Shown: positions 35,481-44,114 of the stretch, one piece after another
Position numbering within the stretch: the first letter of the stretch is position 1
How the letters are laid out: the number at the start of each line of letters is the position of its first letter
Assembly (NCBI RefSeq): GCF_030705605.1
Contig: NZ_JAPCKK010000018.1
Location: 1-64,000, forward strand
Origin: Paenibacillus zeirhizosphaerae
Lineage (GTDB): Bacteria; Bacillota; Bacilli; Paenibacillales; Paenibacillaceae
Length of the DNA: 64,000 nt
Reading direction: 5' to 3'
Notes under the pieces: generated by a model
Databases searched by the model: none
Seen by the model: only the letters and a program-made list of their open reading frames with translations
What the model was told of the DNA's origin: nothing
Program-made: the position numbers and the translations under genes

Positions 35481-37460
35481 CTATTGTCTTTTATTTTTCC
35501 GTATACTATCTCGATTCTCCCAAAGCAGCTTACGAAGATTAGACTTCGAACCTTCAATCTTAAAATGAGGAATATTATGTTCTTTCGCAATTGGAATGCA
35601 ACTCGTTGTTGCCTCATGAGAGTTGGCAGTTATAAGATAAAAGAGCGCATCGGCTCGACGCAGCTTCGGATGGATTCTAGCTGACGTTTCTCCATTATCA
35701 TGATAGAACTCAGCCCCCGTTTCCTCGACAATGGAGTCGAACCATTTCTTTAATCCCCCGATGATGACAATCTTACACCCTTCGAGGAAGGGCTCGACTT
35801 CGGCAACAGCCTGTCCAAATTTTTCTTTGGATCCGGTACCGCTACTTCCTTTGACGGACTGTTCTTTTTTCAGGTTCTCCTTGGTGAGATATTCCTTTTC
35901 ATACCTGGTGAAGAGTTTAGATAATCGGGCATGCTCTCCACCGTGAGCAACATTAAATAAACACGGATCACCATCTTTAGGCTTCTGAATTTCAGCATCC
36001 TTGTCATACAATGGGAACCGGCGAGTTGGATCGGAAATATCCACACAGTAAAATTTGAAGTGCTCACCAAGTTCAATATACCCCATATATTGTGTAATTG
36101 GGGCGTAGGTGTCATCCCCTTGTAAAAGTACTCGAATAAAATAATGTGTAGAACCATCTGCTCTACGTGTAGGTTCACATTCAACTTCAGCTTCATGCTC
36201 TAAAGCCAAGGAATTTACCATTGACTCCGGGATATTGAAAGCAGCACCGTTTTCCAGCTTAATATAACCGCCATGATCCATTCGATAAAAGGTACCTGTT
36301 TGTGAACGGATAGTTTCATCACTTTGATTGTTTGTCTTTGGAGATGCCTCAATCTGCAGTGCAGAATGCCCTTCCGCATTTTTTTTCGGTGCTACTCGAA
36401 CGTCAGGTACATCAGGTATTTTTGCTTCTTCCAGAAGCAACTCCAGCGCATTCATGAGCTGAAAGTGATCGTTTATTTTTCCCCTTAGTTGTTCTCGCTC
36501 TGTCCGGATTTCAAGACCGGCTTTCAGTTGAGCAACATATTGCTCAATACCTTGCTGCAGATACTCTAACAACATCTTTCCTGCTTCGTTCAAAGTTATA
36601 TTACAAGAGGAGTTTTCCTCCTTCATTTTATTTAGTGCTGCTTCATACCTTTGAATGATCCTTTGTTCGCCAGTTTTCAACTTTACTATTTTATCTTCAT
36701 AATCTTGAATTTTCAGTTGCTCATTTGCTGTTTGCTTTTCAAGCTTTGCCTGCAACGTTAGTCTTTCTAATGTTAAAAGTTCGTTTTTTTGCTGTAAATG
36801 ACTCTTGCTTTTTTCTAAACTCCTCAGTTGTTTCTTTAGACTTTCTACTTCTTTCTCTGCCTTTACTCTTAGACCTCGTTCCTTGGCAACAAGAGAACTC
36901 TCTTTTTCTTCTTTAGCTTCATCTTTGGGGAAAGTCAAATCGCCAGTCACTGCCACTTCTTTTGAAACATCAGTAAAAGTTGTCAGTTGCTTCCCGAAAT
37001 CAAAGAAACGCTGCTCTATGCTGTCATCCTTGATCGGAAACATGCGCAATCCCCAATAATAGTGGGCAGGTCCATATTTCCCGATGATTCTGCGTTCTTC
37101 ACTCAAAAATCTGTCAGCGGTGAGTTCTTCAGGCTCGCCATAGATATCGAATATAAGATTAAAGATTTCTTGGTAAAATAATATTTTTGTTTTTTCTTTT
37201 GCATACTTCGTTCTTAATATGGTGATTAGTTGAGAATCAGGAAAAGGTTTGCTAGACAAGGTTTTGATTTGGATATTCATATTTAATGCGAAGGATCTTT
37301 TTTTCTGGTCCGTAATCTCTTTTAACAGAAGTGATAATTCACTTAAAGGAAATGTGGAATTCATCTGCTTCAAAAGAGCCAAGCTAAAACCTTCACTTAA
37401 TTTTACCTCAATCTCATCCGCCAACATTCCAAAAGTTTTCAATAGTTTTTTACTTATCAT
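35481..37460 (-). CDS. coiled-coil protein with C-terminal DUF2325 domain
   Basis: This 659-residue cytoplasmic protein has an alpha-helical N-terminal region (about 1-150), a long charged coiled coil (about 175-310, rich in K/E/L heptads), and a beta-rich middle (about 380-520: FYRMDHGGYIKLENGAAFNIP, MGYIELGEHFKFY). The C-terminal DUF2325 domain (about 560-655) has CKIVIIGGLKKWFDSIVEE and ADALFYLITANSHEATTSCI. DUF2325 has no known biochemical role. ATG 37460 has GGAG seven bases upstream. The gene stands alone between two unrelated operons and is much more AT-rich than either, which suggests transfer. No transposase or partner gene is adjacent. Confidence 0.8.
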   Translation of the reverse strand: MISKKLLKTFGMLADEIEVKLSEGFSLALLKQMNSTFPLSELSLLLKEITDQKKRSFALNMNIQIKTLSSKPFPDSQLITILRTKYAKEKTKILFYQEIFNLIFDIYGEPEELTADRFLSEERRIIGKYGPAHYYWGLRMFPIKDDSIEQRFFDFGKQLTTFTDVSKEVAVTGDLTFPKDEAKEEKESSLVAKERGLRVKAEKEVESLKKQLRSLEKSKSHLQQKNELLTLERLTLQAKLEKQTANEQLKIQDYEDKIVKLKTGEQRIIQRYEAALNKMKEENSSCNITLNEAGKMLLEYLQQGIEQYVAQLKAGLEIRTEREQLRGKINDHFQLMNALELLLEEAKIPDVPDVRVAPKKNAEGHSALQIEASPKTNNQSDETIRSQTGTFYRMDHGGYIKLENGAAFNIPESMVNSLALEHEAEVECEPTRRADGSTHYFIRVLLQGDDTYAPITQYMGYIELGEHFKFYCVDISDPTRRFPLYDKDAEIQKPKDGDPCLFNVAHGGEHARLSKLFTRYEKEYLTKENLKKEQSVKGSSGTGSKEKFGQAVAEVEPFLEGCKIVIIGGLKKWFDSIVEETGAEFYHDNGETSARIHPKLRRADALFYLITANSHEATTSCIPIAKEHNIPHFKIEGSKSNLRKLLWENRDSIRKNKRQ

Positions 37461-37582
37461 CACTACACTCCATTAAAAAAAGATTATAAATAATATTCCG
37501 TATCCTTCACCTTCTATCCTGCTTTTTCAATGGATGGAACCAAAAACAATACTATTCCCTCTTGAAAAGTGGTTTCATAATA

Positions 37583-37624
37583 GAAGAAAGGCAGGCTGGG
37601 AAGCACTCCCTCCTGCCTTTCTTC
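37583..37624 (-). terminator. terminator of the ROK regulator gene
   Basis: Perfect 13-base arms GAAGAAAGGCAGG / CCTGCCTTTCTTC begin at the stop codon of the ROK gene. The minus-strand tail is TTTCTTCTATT. Confidence 0.85.
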
Positions 37625-38823
37625 TATATATATAGCTGCTTGAGCACGAGCACAGCCGCTCCCACAGCCACCGCATTCTCCTGGAGCATGCCTTTCGAAA
37701 AGACCGGCTGATATTCGGGATAATAATAGATGTTCTTCTGTGCGACAGATACGGCCGTATCGTAATACGAGCCATGCGCGTTAATCAGGGCACCACCAAG
37801 CACAATCAGTTCGGGATGCAAAATATTGATCAGATTCGCCAGCCCGATCCCCATGTAAGCTGCCGATTGGGAAAAAAGCTCATGCACAAACAGTTCATCA
37901 TTATGGAGCGCTTCGGTCAGCATCCCGAAGTGAATAGCCTCCGGCTGGATGTTTTCCGCGCCCTTGAGTTGGTTGCGGCCCATCTTGACCTGCGTCCTTA
38001 CCTGCTGCTCCAGCGCCTGCACGGAGGCGAAGGCTTCAAGAGCTCCGTAATTCCCAGTCCCATGCAAACGCGGACCGTCTGCCTGAATAATCATCTGACC
38101 GATAGAGCCTTCCATATCTACCGCCCCATACACGAGCTGACCGCCGGACATCATCGCTGAACGCAGGCCTGTACCTGCATGCACATACAGCATATGCTGG
38201 ATATTCTCACCACGCAGCGCCCAATGTTCACCGGCCAGAGCCGCATTCGCTCCATTATCAAGCTGCGCCGGTATCCCTGTCTTCTCTTCAATCAGCCGAC
38301 AGATCGGCACATTGGACCAGCCGTCGGCCGGAAAATAGAGAGGATTCAGGATCACTCCCTGATTACGGTCCAGCGGACCTACAGCGCCAATCCCGATGCC
38401 GAGCACCTGTTCTTTCGGGACATGACGGGCTTCAAGCATCACTTCAACCTGTTCCTGCACGTATTGAATCAGACGCTCGGGAGTCATGGTTTCGTCCATG
38501 GTCCAGCGTGTGTGCGACAGGGCATTCAGTTTCATATCAAATAAGCCGAGCGAAGAGTACAGCCTGGATATTTCCAGCCCGAAGATATACCGGTGCGCAG
38601 GATTAATCTGATATAAAATCGGTCTCCTACCGCCGGTGGATTGCCCCAACCCCGATTCGCTGATCCAGCCTTCGCCTACAAGCTCCTCCAGAAGCCGGGT
38701 CAGACTACTGCCGGTAAGGGTGAATTTCGCCATCAGCTCCGCCTTGGAAATATCGTCCTGCTGCGCAATTCGTTCATAAACTGCTTTTCTTATGTTAGCA
38801 GGTGAGGGATTCGCTTTAACCAT
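37624..38823 (-). CDS. ROK-family transcriptional regulator (NagC/XylR type)
   Basis: This 399-residue protein has an N-terminal winged helix (about residues 5-75, DISKAELMAKFTLTGSSLTRLL) followed by a ROK sugar-kinase-like domain. Features include GIGIGAVGPLDRNQG, QLDNGANAALAGEH and HAGTGLRSAMMSGGQLVYG. The cysteine-rich zinc site of ROK kinases is not evident, so it is likely a sugar-sensing regulator and not an enzyme. ATG 38823 has GGAGCGA nearby; the frame continues to 38961 without a ribosome site and would overlap the beta-helix gene. It is the last gene of the glycan locus. Confidence 0.88.
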   Translation of the reverse strand: MVKANPSPANIRKAVYERIAQQDDISKAELMAKFTLTGSSLTRLLEELVGEGWISESGLGQSTGGRRPILYQINPAHRYIFGLEISRLYSSLGLFDMKLNALSHTRWTMDETMTPERLIQYVQEQVEVMLEARHVPKEQVLGIGIGAVGPLDRNQGVILNPLYFPADGWSNVPICRLIEEKTGIPAQLDNGANAALAGEHWALRGENIQHMLYVHAGTGLRSAMMSGGQLVYGAVDMEGSIGQMIIQADGPRLHGTGNYGALEAFASVQALEQQVRTQVKMGRNQLKGAENIQPEAIHFGMLTEALHNDELFVHELFSQSAAYMGIGLANLINILHPELIVLGGALINAHGSYYDTAVSVAQKNIYYYPEYQPVFSKGMLQENAVAVGAAVLVLKQLYI

Positions 38824-38929
38824 AATATCGCTCCGTTTATTCCTATGATTATAGTAGGATTTAGGACCATTATAGCGTTTTATGGTTTGGATTGCTACCT
38901 CGTGGTCATCCTGATCGCAGCATTTTTCT

Positions 38930-41584
38930 TTAAAATCCATTCCTACCAATGGAATGGACAATGTTCAAATCGAGCTTCAGCTTCTTACCGGATGTGAACT
39001 CGAATTGCAAGCCGGACTGCCCAATAGGCAGGCTCTGCAAGAAAGCCGGCAAAAGCACATAGGTTAAGCTATTTTCAACAATATAGTCCTCACCCTCTGT
39101 CAAGCTGGACAATACGTTGCCTTCTGTGCCGATGTACCGGATGGTTTTAAGCACATCGTTATTCAAATAGACATCAACTGTCACCGAATTGCTCGGATCG
39201 TTAACCCTGGATTCGTTTAAATCATAGGCTGCATGATCGACAGATAGCGCAGGATTCGTCTCTTCCCCGCTTCCGCCATCGTTATACACCTGAACTTCCG
39301 TCATGGTAGGCGTCCAGTACTCCGTCTCCTTCTGCTTCGTGATTAACAACCGAAGCTTGCTGCTGGTCACCTCGCCGAAATCGTCCAGTGTTACATCATG
39401 TCCCATGCCGTTCGTCACGGCTTTAAATGTCTCCCATTGCTGCGTCTCATCGTTAAACTTTTGCAGCTCGTATGCCTGTATCCTCGGATTTGTCGATCCG
39501 TCCGTGTATTCATCCAGGTAAATCTCATCAAATGCAGTCTCTTTACCAAAATCAATCGTAATGATAATCGGGTACCCGTCCGTCATATCGTCCGGGTCGG
39601 CGCTGGCCCAACGGGTGGTTGTGTTGCCATCCACCAGCTTATCCGCTTCCAGACCGGGTCTGGGATGCGTATAATTGGCTGTAATATTTTTGTTCAAGGC
39701 CAAATTCACACGGTCGGATTGTCCCTCTTCTTCAATCGGGTTCGAATCCACCGGATTTTCCACTTTATCGCCAATTTTGCTTTCATGAATGCCGATATCT
39801 ATACTGTCTCCATAATAGAGATGTGTGTCAAAAAAGTCCTCATCTCCCACATGCGGGTTATAGCGCCCGGCATCAATTAACGGCGAGTTGTCCTTCAATT
39901 TGAAGTTTGCCGCCGAATCCACAATGTTGATGACACCGTTATTTTTCTTGTACTGCGCCGGATCCTTAACAAACATCGGGTCTCCAAATACAGCATTTGC
40001 ATCCTTCGGCTGCTGCTCCGAGTAGACTCCGCCTGCTTCATAATAAGCATTGTTCGAGAATACGGCTTTGTCCAAAGCGTTGTCTTTTCGGTACCACTTG
40101 GTCGGCGTTGTTTCCGACATATTATAGAAGATATTGTTCATGAAATAGACCTTATCCTTGAACACTTCATCATGGAACCAGTCCATTTTGTCAGCATCAT
40201 AGACGAATACATTATTGAGAATATACGTAGGAGAATAGTTCGTGGACAGCATGTTTTTGACAAGCACACCGTTATCGTTGACACTTAAATTATAGCGGGC
40301 AACGGAATTGGAGCTATTCCCCATGTACGCCATCCAACCGGCCGCATTGTCATGGGAATAGTTATATTGGTAGGTTACATTGAAATTCGTGTATTCCAGA
40401 TCCCACGGAGTTCCATCATACTCCCCGTAAGGGCCGCCGTACACCTCGTTATACTGCATCACTGAATCCGCCCCGGCCCACAAATACAGACCACAGGAAA
40501 CCGCATTATATCTTTGCAGATAGCCGTTGACTTCATTAAATTCCACGATCATGTCTTTCGTATTGGCAAGCTGGATCGCGCCCTGTCCGATGTCCTCGGC
40601 ATAGTTATGGGCGATATACACGTTGCGGCTGTACAAATCGCGGGTTTTTACCCATAGCTGCTCCCAGCCTTCATGATATTTCCCTGTCTCATCATATTCG
40701 CCGGCACTGCTGTCACGGTCATAAAACCAGTTAAAGGCAAACTGGATCGCATGCAGCTCGGTTTTGTAGAATTGATTATTCTCGATTTTGACATCCTGGA
40801 AGTAATAGGCGCTTTCGTCATATTGTTTGTAGCTTTTCTCGCCGAACACCTGAAACACGATGCCGCCGTAATGAATTTTTTGCCAATCCGTCGGTCCGTC
40901 AATATCATGAACATATAAGTTGCTGATGCGGAAATAGTCCATGATCTTGTCATCGTTCTTTCCCAGCAGATCCGCATTAATCGTAATAGAAACTCCGTCA
41001 CGCACGACCGATCGGGTCTTCGCGGAAACATTGATGTCGGTGTTAAAATCATCATCATTCGAAAGCTCCAGATTGTGAATCTCCCAGTACTGCTGGTTTC
41101 GCAGCACCACAGCCCCCGTCAAGCCGACCAGGTCTTTGTTCTTTACAAAATCGTTCCCATTCCACTTCACAGGGTTATTCACTTTTCCGTTCGTGGCGAT
41201 GTAGGGTTTGCCAAGCTCGGCATCGCCATACATATCGATGGTAATCGGTTTGCCGGGCGCGCCCGAGCCTTTGGGCCATAATTGCTGATCACTCCAGGTT
41301 TCACCGGCTTTCAGCAAGATTCGGTCGCCTGGAGCAAATGTGGTATTGTTCACCTTGCCCAGCGTTTTCCACGCTGTTCCTGTGGACATGCCGTTATTCG
41401 TATCCTTGCCTTTGGTCGCATCAACATAATAATCTGTACCTCCATATGGATTGGACAAATTCCCGTCTATTTCGGCTTGATCGGATTCAGCGGCATACAC
41501 AGCAAATGGAGCCAGATAGGGAACCAACGTAACGAACAAAGAAAGCAATATCAGCAAAAAACAGCTTTTTCTTATCATTGACAT
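38930..41584 (-). CDS. secreted right-handed beta-helix protein with F5/8C and X2-like domains
   Basis: This 884-residue protein has a signal peptide (residues 1-31, cleavage after VYA). A right-handed parallel beta-helix domain (about 45-600) opens with TDYYVDATKGKDTNNGMS and has many N-rich turns. An F5/8-type C (discoidin) carbohydrate-binding domain (about 635-780, LALNKNITANYTHPRPG) and a C-terminal X2-like Ig domain (about 790-884) follow. Beta-helix proteins of this type include polysaccharide lyases and GH-like enzymes; I see no motif that fixes the reaction. GGGAGG lies seven bases before the ATG. It is the only clearly exported enzyme-like product of the locus. Confidence 0.87.
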   Translation of the reverse strand: MSMIRKSCFLLILLSLFVTLVPYLAPFAVYAAESDQAEIDGNLSNPYGGTDYYVDATKGKDTNNGMSTGTAWKTLGKVNNTTFAPGDRILLKAGETWSDQQLWPKGSGAPGKPITIDMYGDAELGKPYIATNGKVNNPVKWNGNDFVKNKDLVGLTGAVVLRNQQYWEIHNLELSNDDDFNTDINVSAKTRSVVRDGVSITINADLLGKNDDKIMDYFRISNLYVHDIDGPTDWQKIHYGGIVFQVFGEKSYKQYDESAYYFQDVKIENNQFYKTELHAIQFAFNWFYDRDSSAGEYDETGKYHEGWEQLWVKTRDLYSRNVYIAHNYAEDIGQGAIQLANTKDMIVEFNEVNGYLQRYNAVSCGLYLWAGADSVMQYNEVYGGPYGEYDGTPWDLEYTNFNVTYQYNYSHDNAAGWMAYMGNSSNSVARYNLSVNDNGVLVKNMLSTNYSPTYILNNVFVYDADKMDWFHDEVFKDKVYFMNNIFYNMSETTPTKWYRKDNALDKAVFSNNAYYEAGGVYSEQQPKDANAVFGDPMFVKDPAQYKKNNGVINIVDSAANFKLKDNSPLIDAGRYNPHVGDEDFFDTHLYYGDSIDIGIHESKIGDKVENPVDSNPIEEEGQSDRVNLALNKNITANYTHPRPGLEADKLVDGNTTTRWASADPDDMTDGYPIIITIDFGKETAFDEIYLDEYTDGSTNPRIQAYELQKFNDETQQWETFKAVTNGMGHDVTLDDFGEVTSSKLRLLITKQKETEYWTPTMTEVQVYNDGGSGEETNPALSVDHAAYDLNESRVNDPSNSVTVDVYLNNDVLKTIRYIGTEGNVLSSLTEGEDYIVENSLTYVLLPAFLQSLPIGQSGLQFEFTSGKKLKLDLNIVHSIGRNGF

Positions 41585-41628
41585 GACCGAACCTCCCTCA
41601 GAAATGGTTTTGGAGCCCTACTTTCCTT

Positions 41629-42684
41629 TTATGAACCCGTGGTTGTAACTGAGGACAGCTTCTCCTCATATACCTCGATTTCCAGTGATTTTCGATAACC
41701 TGCCAAATACTCATTCAGTCTCTCATCCAACAACTGCTGCGTCATTTGGTACCGGTACCCGTTTAGCGCTTTTTGTTCATCAAAAACAATTTCGTCCAAG
41801 CGGTATACGGTCAATCCCTGGCGAGTTTCCATTGGCGCCGTCATTTCGCCTGCAGCCATGTCCTTCAGTTTCAGCAGCAGCTCGTAGTCAAACGTGTTCT
41901 GATAGGAAACGCTTTCTTCTGCCAGCACCTCTTCGTCTGCCTGCGCATCACTGAATGTACTGCGAATTTCAGTCAGATCCGCTTTGTGTGATAACAGCCG
42001 CTGGACTTCAGCTTGTACTGCTGTTCTGTTTTCTTGTGCCGCAGGGATGGTCAGCCTGGTCAGCTTATAGCTTGTGCCCTTTACTGCCCAATCCATTTTG
42101 TTCGCGTCAAAATAAGCTTCGACTTCCCCCCTTTCAATGTACAAAGGATCGCTTTCGTTTTCACTTAGAGCCGTTTTTAATGCTGTTCTTAAAGAACTGA
42201 GCACATGGGAATAATACGGTTCAGCCGAAAAATTCATCAGCCCATACACGACTTCCCCGCTGGCCGCAGCTTCTTTCCGGTTTCGATTTTCCTGCTCCAT
42301 CGCTTTCAGAAAGTCGGAAAAGTCAACATAGTCGATCAGATGTGCTTCCTGCGCCAGAATAAAGATGGTTTTATCGCGGATGATTTCTGCCAACGCTTTC
42401 TCTTGCAGCTCACGCAATGGCTTCCTGCCCGCAAACTCCTTTTCCCAATCGTCTTTCCCCAGCGTGATGCCGTATTGGGTTTGGAATTCGTTTTGTACTT
42501 GAGACTGCAGCCTTTTCATATGGAAAGAAAGCTCTGCGGCTGTGATCTCGTATGGACCGACAGAGGCAACCCGGTCTGCTTTGGGGAGATAAAGAAATGC
42601 TGTCAGAGACAAAACACACACCGTTAACAGAACGCAAATCACAACGAACCGCCGGTATCCTTTACGCGCCGTTTGTTTTCGCAT
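41629..42684 (-). CDS. membrane-anchored parvulin/SurA-like foldase
   Basis: This 351-residue protein has a basic start and one hydrophobic segment (about residues 12-32), which probably anchors it outside the membrane. A SurA/PrsA-like N-terminal chaperone region (ASVGPYEITAAELSFHMKRLQ) and a C-terminal parvulin-like PPIC region (about 240-320, EVLAEESVSYQNTF, MTAPMETRQGLTVYRLDEI) follow. No lipobox cysteine is present, unlike PrsA. Its start lies two bases after the GH29 stop codon, and the secreted beta-helix gene comes 44 bases downstream. A dedicated folding role for that exported protein is an inference from this order. Confidence 0.8.
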   Translation of the reverse strand: MRKQTARKGYRRFVVICVLLTVCVLSLTAFLYLPKADRVASVGPYEITAAELSFHMKRLQSQVQNEFQTQYGITLGKDDWEKEFAGRKPLRELQEKALAEIIRDKTIFILAQEAHLIDYVDFSDFLKAMEQENRNRKEAAASGEVVYGLMNFSAEPYYSHVLSSLRTALKTALSENESDPLYIERGEVEAYFDANKMDWAVKGTSYKLTRLTIPAAQENRTAVQAEVQRLLSHKADLTEIRSTFSDAQADEEVLAEESVSYQNTFDYELLLKLKDMAAGEMTAPMETRQGLTVYRLDEIVFDEQKALNGYRYQMTQQLLDERLNEYLAGYRKSLEIEVYEEKLSSVTTTGS

Positions 42685-42686
42685 GG

Positions 42687-44114
42687 CTAGTCCTCTAATT
42701 TCACAAGATTGATGTGGGCCAGGGTAGGAAAATGCCTGAATTCTTTAAATACGATTTTTAATCGGTCTGCGCGCGTGTGCGGAACTCTCACAATCTTTTT
42801 GTAGCCAATGATAGTGCCCTCCGCGATCCTGCTCCATTCACCGTGATCAACAACAGCCCACACCTCAAATGCCTCGACCCGCTGTCCGTGTAAAATCTGT
42901 TCCTGCAAAATGATGGTGTTCAGCTCAATCGTCGCGGGCAAGGTCATTTGAATCCAGGGCTCACGATCGTCCTCATCCGGCTGCCAACAGCCTTCCAATC
43001 TGCCGTCTGTCAGTTCTCTGAATTGGTCCAAAGGATGCTTGGAGCTGGATGCGGTGAATTCGGCATTGTGTACGAGCGAAGTATCCTGCAATTGAGCGAT
43101 TCTGCCGCCCAGCCTTGTTAAAACCTCTTGATCCTGCTGCACAATCACCCCTTCCTTATTCGGAGGAACATTCAGTAGAAAGGTCGCGTTGCCGCCGACG
43201 GCATTCAGATAAATATCAAACAATTCGCGGTCGCTTCTCACCTGCTGGTCCTCTTCTTCATGGTAAAACCAGCCTGGCCGAATCGAGGTATTCACTTCTG
43301 CGGGATACCAAATCCACTCCCCACGGTAGCCAGTCACTACCTCCCGGCCGCCCAGGTCTTCATCCATCGAGTTAAATGAGCGCGAAAAGTGACCGTCATC
43401 CACCTGCTGGGACTTTTCGGAAATTCTCTCCACATCCTGCAAAAGCTTGGGCACTACGCTCCATTCTTCTTTTCTGGTATGCCCGGCCTCATTGCCGACC
43501 CAGCGGATATCCGGGCCGCAGACGCTGATCACACATTGCGGCTGCAGACGGCGGATCGTTTCATAATAGCGGTCCCAATCGTAGTACTGCTTTTTGCCGT
43601 TAGGCCCTTCACCATTGGCCCCATCAAGCCAGACACATCCAATTTCACCGTAATTCGTCAGCAGTTCTGTCAACTGATTCACATAGAAATCATCATAGTT
43701 CTTGCCTTCACCATAGCTTCGCTCCGTCCGGTCCCAGGGCGAGAGATATACGCCAAATTTCAAACCATGCTGCCGGCATGCTTCCGCAAGGTCTTGTACC
43801 ACATCCCCTCTGCCGTTCCTCCACGGCGTCTGAGCAACCGTGTGCAACGAATAACGGCTCGGCCACAGGCAAAAACCGTCATGATGCTTGCAGGTTAAGA
43901 TCATGGCCCTCATGCCTGCTTGCTTGAACAGTGCCGCCCATTCGGACGCCTCCAGCTTGTTGGGATTGAATAGGGACAGGTCCTCATGGCCCATGCCCCA
44001 CTCACGGCCTGTCATCGTATTGATGCCAAAATGAATAAAACCGTAGAATTCAAGTCTTTGCCATTCATACTGCCTGCGGGACGGTGTGATATTGAATACT
44101 TCTTCGATATTCAT
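42687..44114 (-). CDS. GH29 alpha-L-fucosidase
   Basis: This 475-residue protein has a GH29 catalytic barrel (about residues 10-340). HFGINTMTGREWG and ILTCKHHDGFCLWPS are family hallmarks, and the nucleophile is D164 in VWLDGANGEG. A C-terminal F5/8-like domain (about 350-475, WIQMTLPATIELNTIILQEQ) follows. GH29 enzymes remove alpha-L-fucose with retention. There is no signal peptide, so it acts on imported oligosaccharides. Its start overlaps the GH35 stop codon (ATGA). Confidence 0.92.
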   Translation of the reverse strand: MNIEEVFNITPSRRQYEWQRLEFYGFIHFGINTMTGREWGMGHEDLSLFNPNKLEASEWAALFKQAGMRAMILTCKHHDGFCLWPSRYSLHTVAQTPWRNGRGDVVQDLAEACRQHGLKFGVYLSPWDRTERSYGEGKNYDDFYVNQLTELLTNYGEIGCVWLDGANGEGPNGKKQYYDWDRYYETIRRLQPQCVISVCGPDIRWVGNEAGHTRKEEWSVVPKLLQDVERISEKSQQVDDGHFSRSFNSMDEDLGGREVVTGYRGEWIWYPAEVNTSIRPGWFYHEEEDQQVRSDRELFDIYLNAVGGNATFLLNVPPNKEGVIVQQDQEVLTRLGGRIAQLQDTSLVHNAEFTASSSKHPLDQFRELTDGRLEGCWQPDEDDREPWIQMTLPATIELNTIILQEQILHGQRVEAFEVWAVVDHGEWSRIAEGTIIGYKKIVRVPHTRADRLKIVFKEFRHFPTLAHINLVKLED

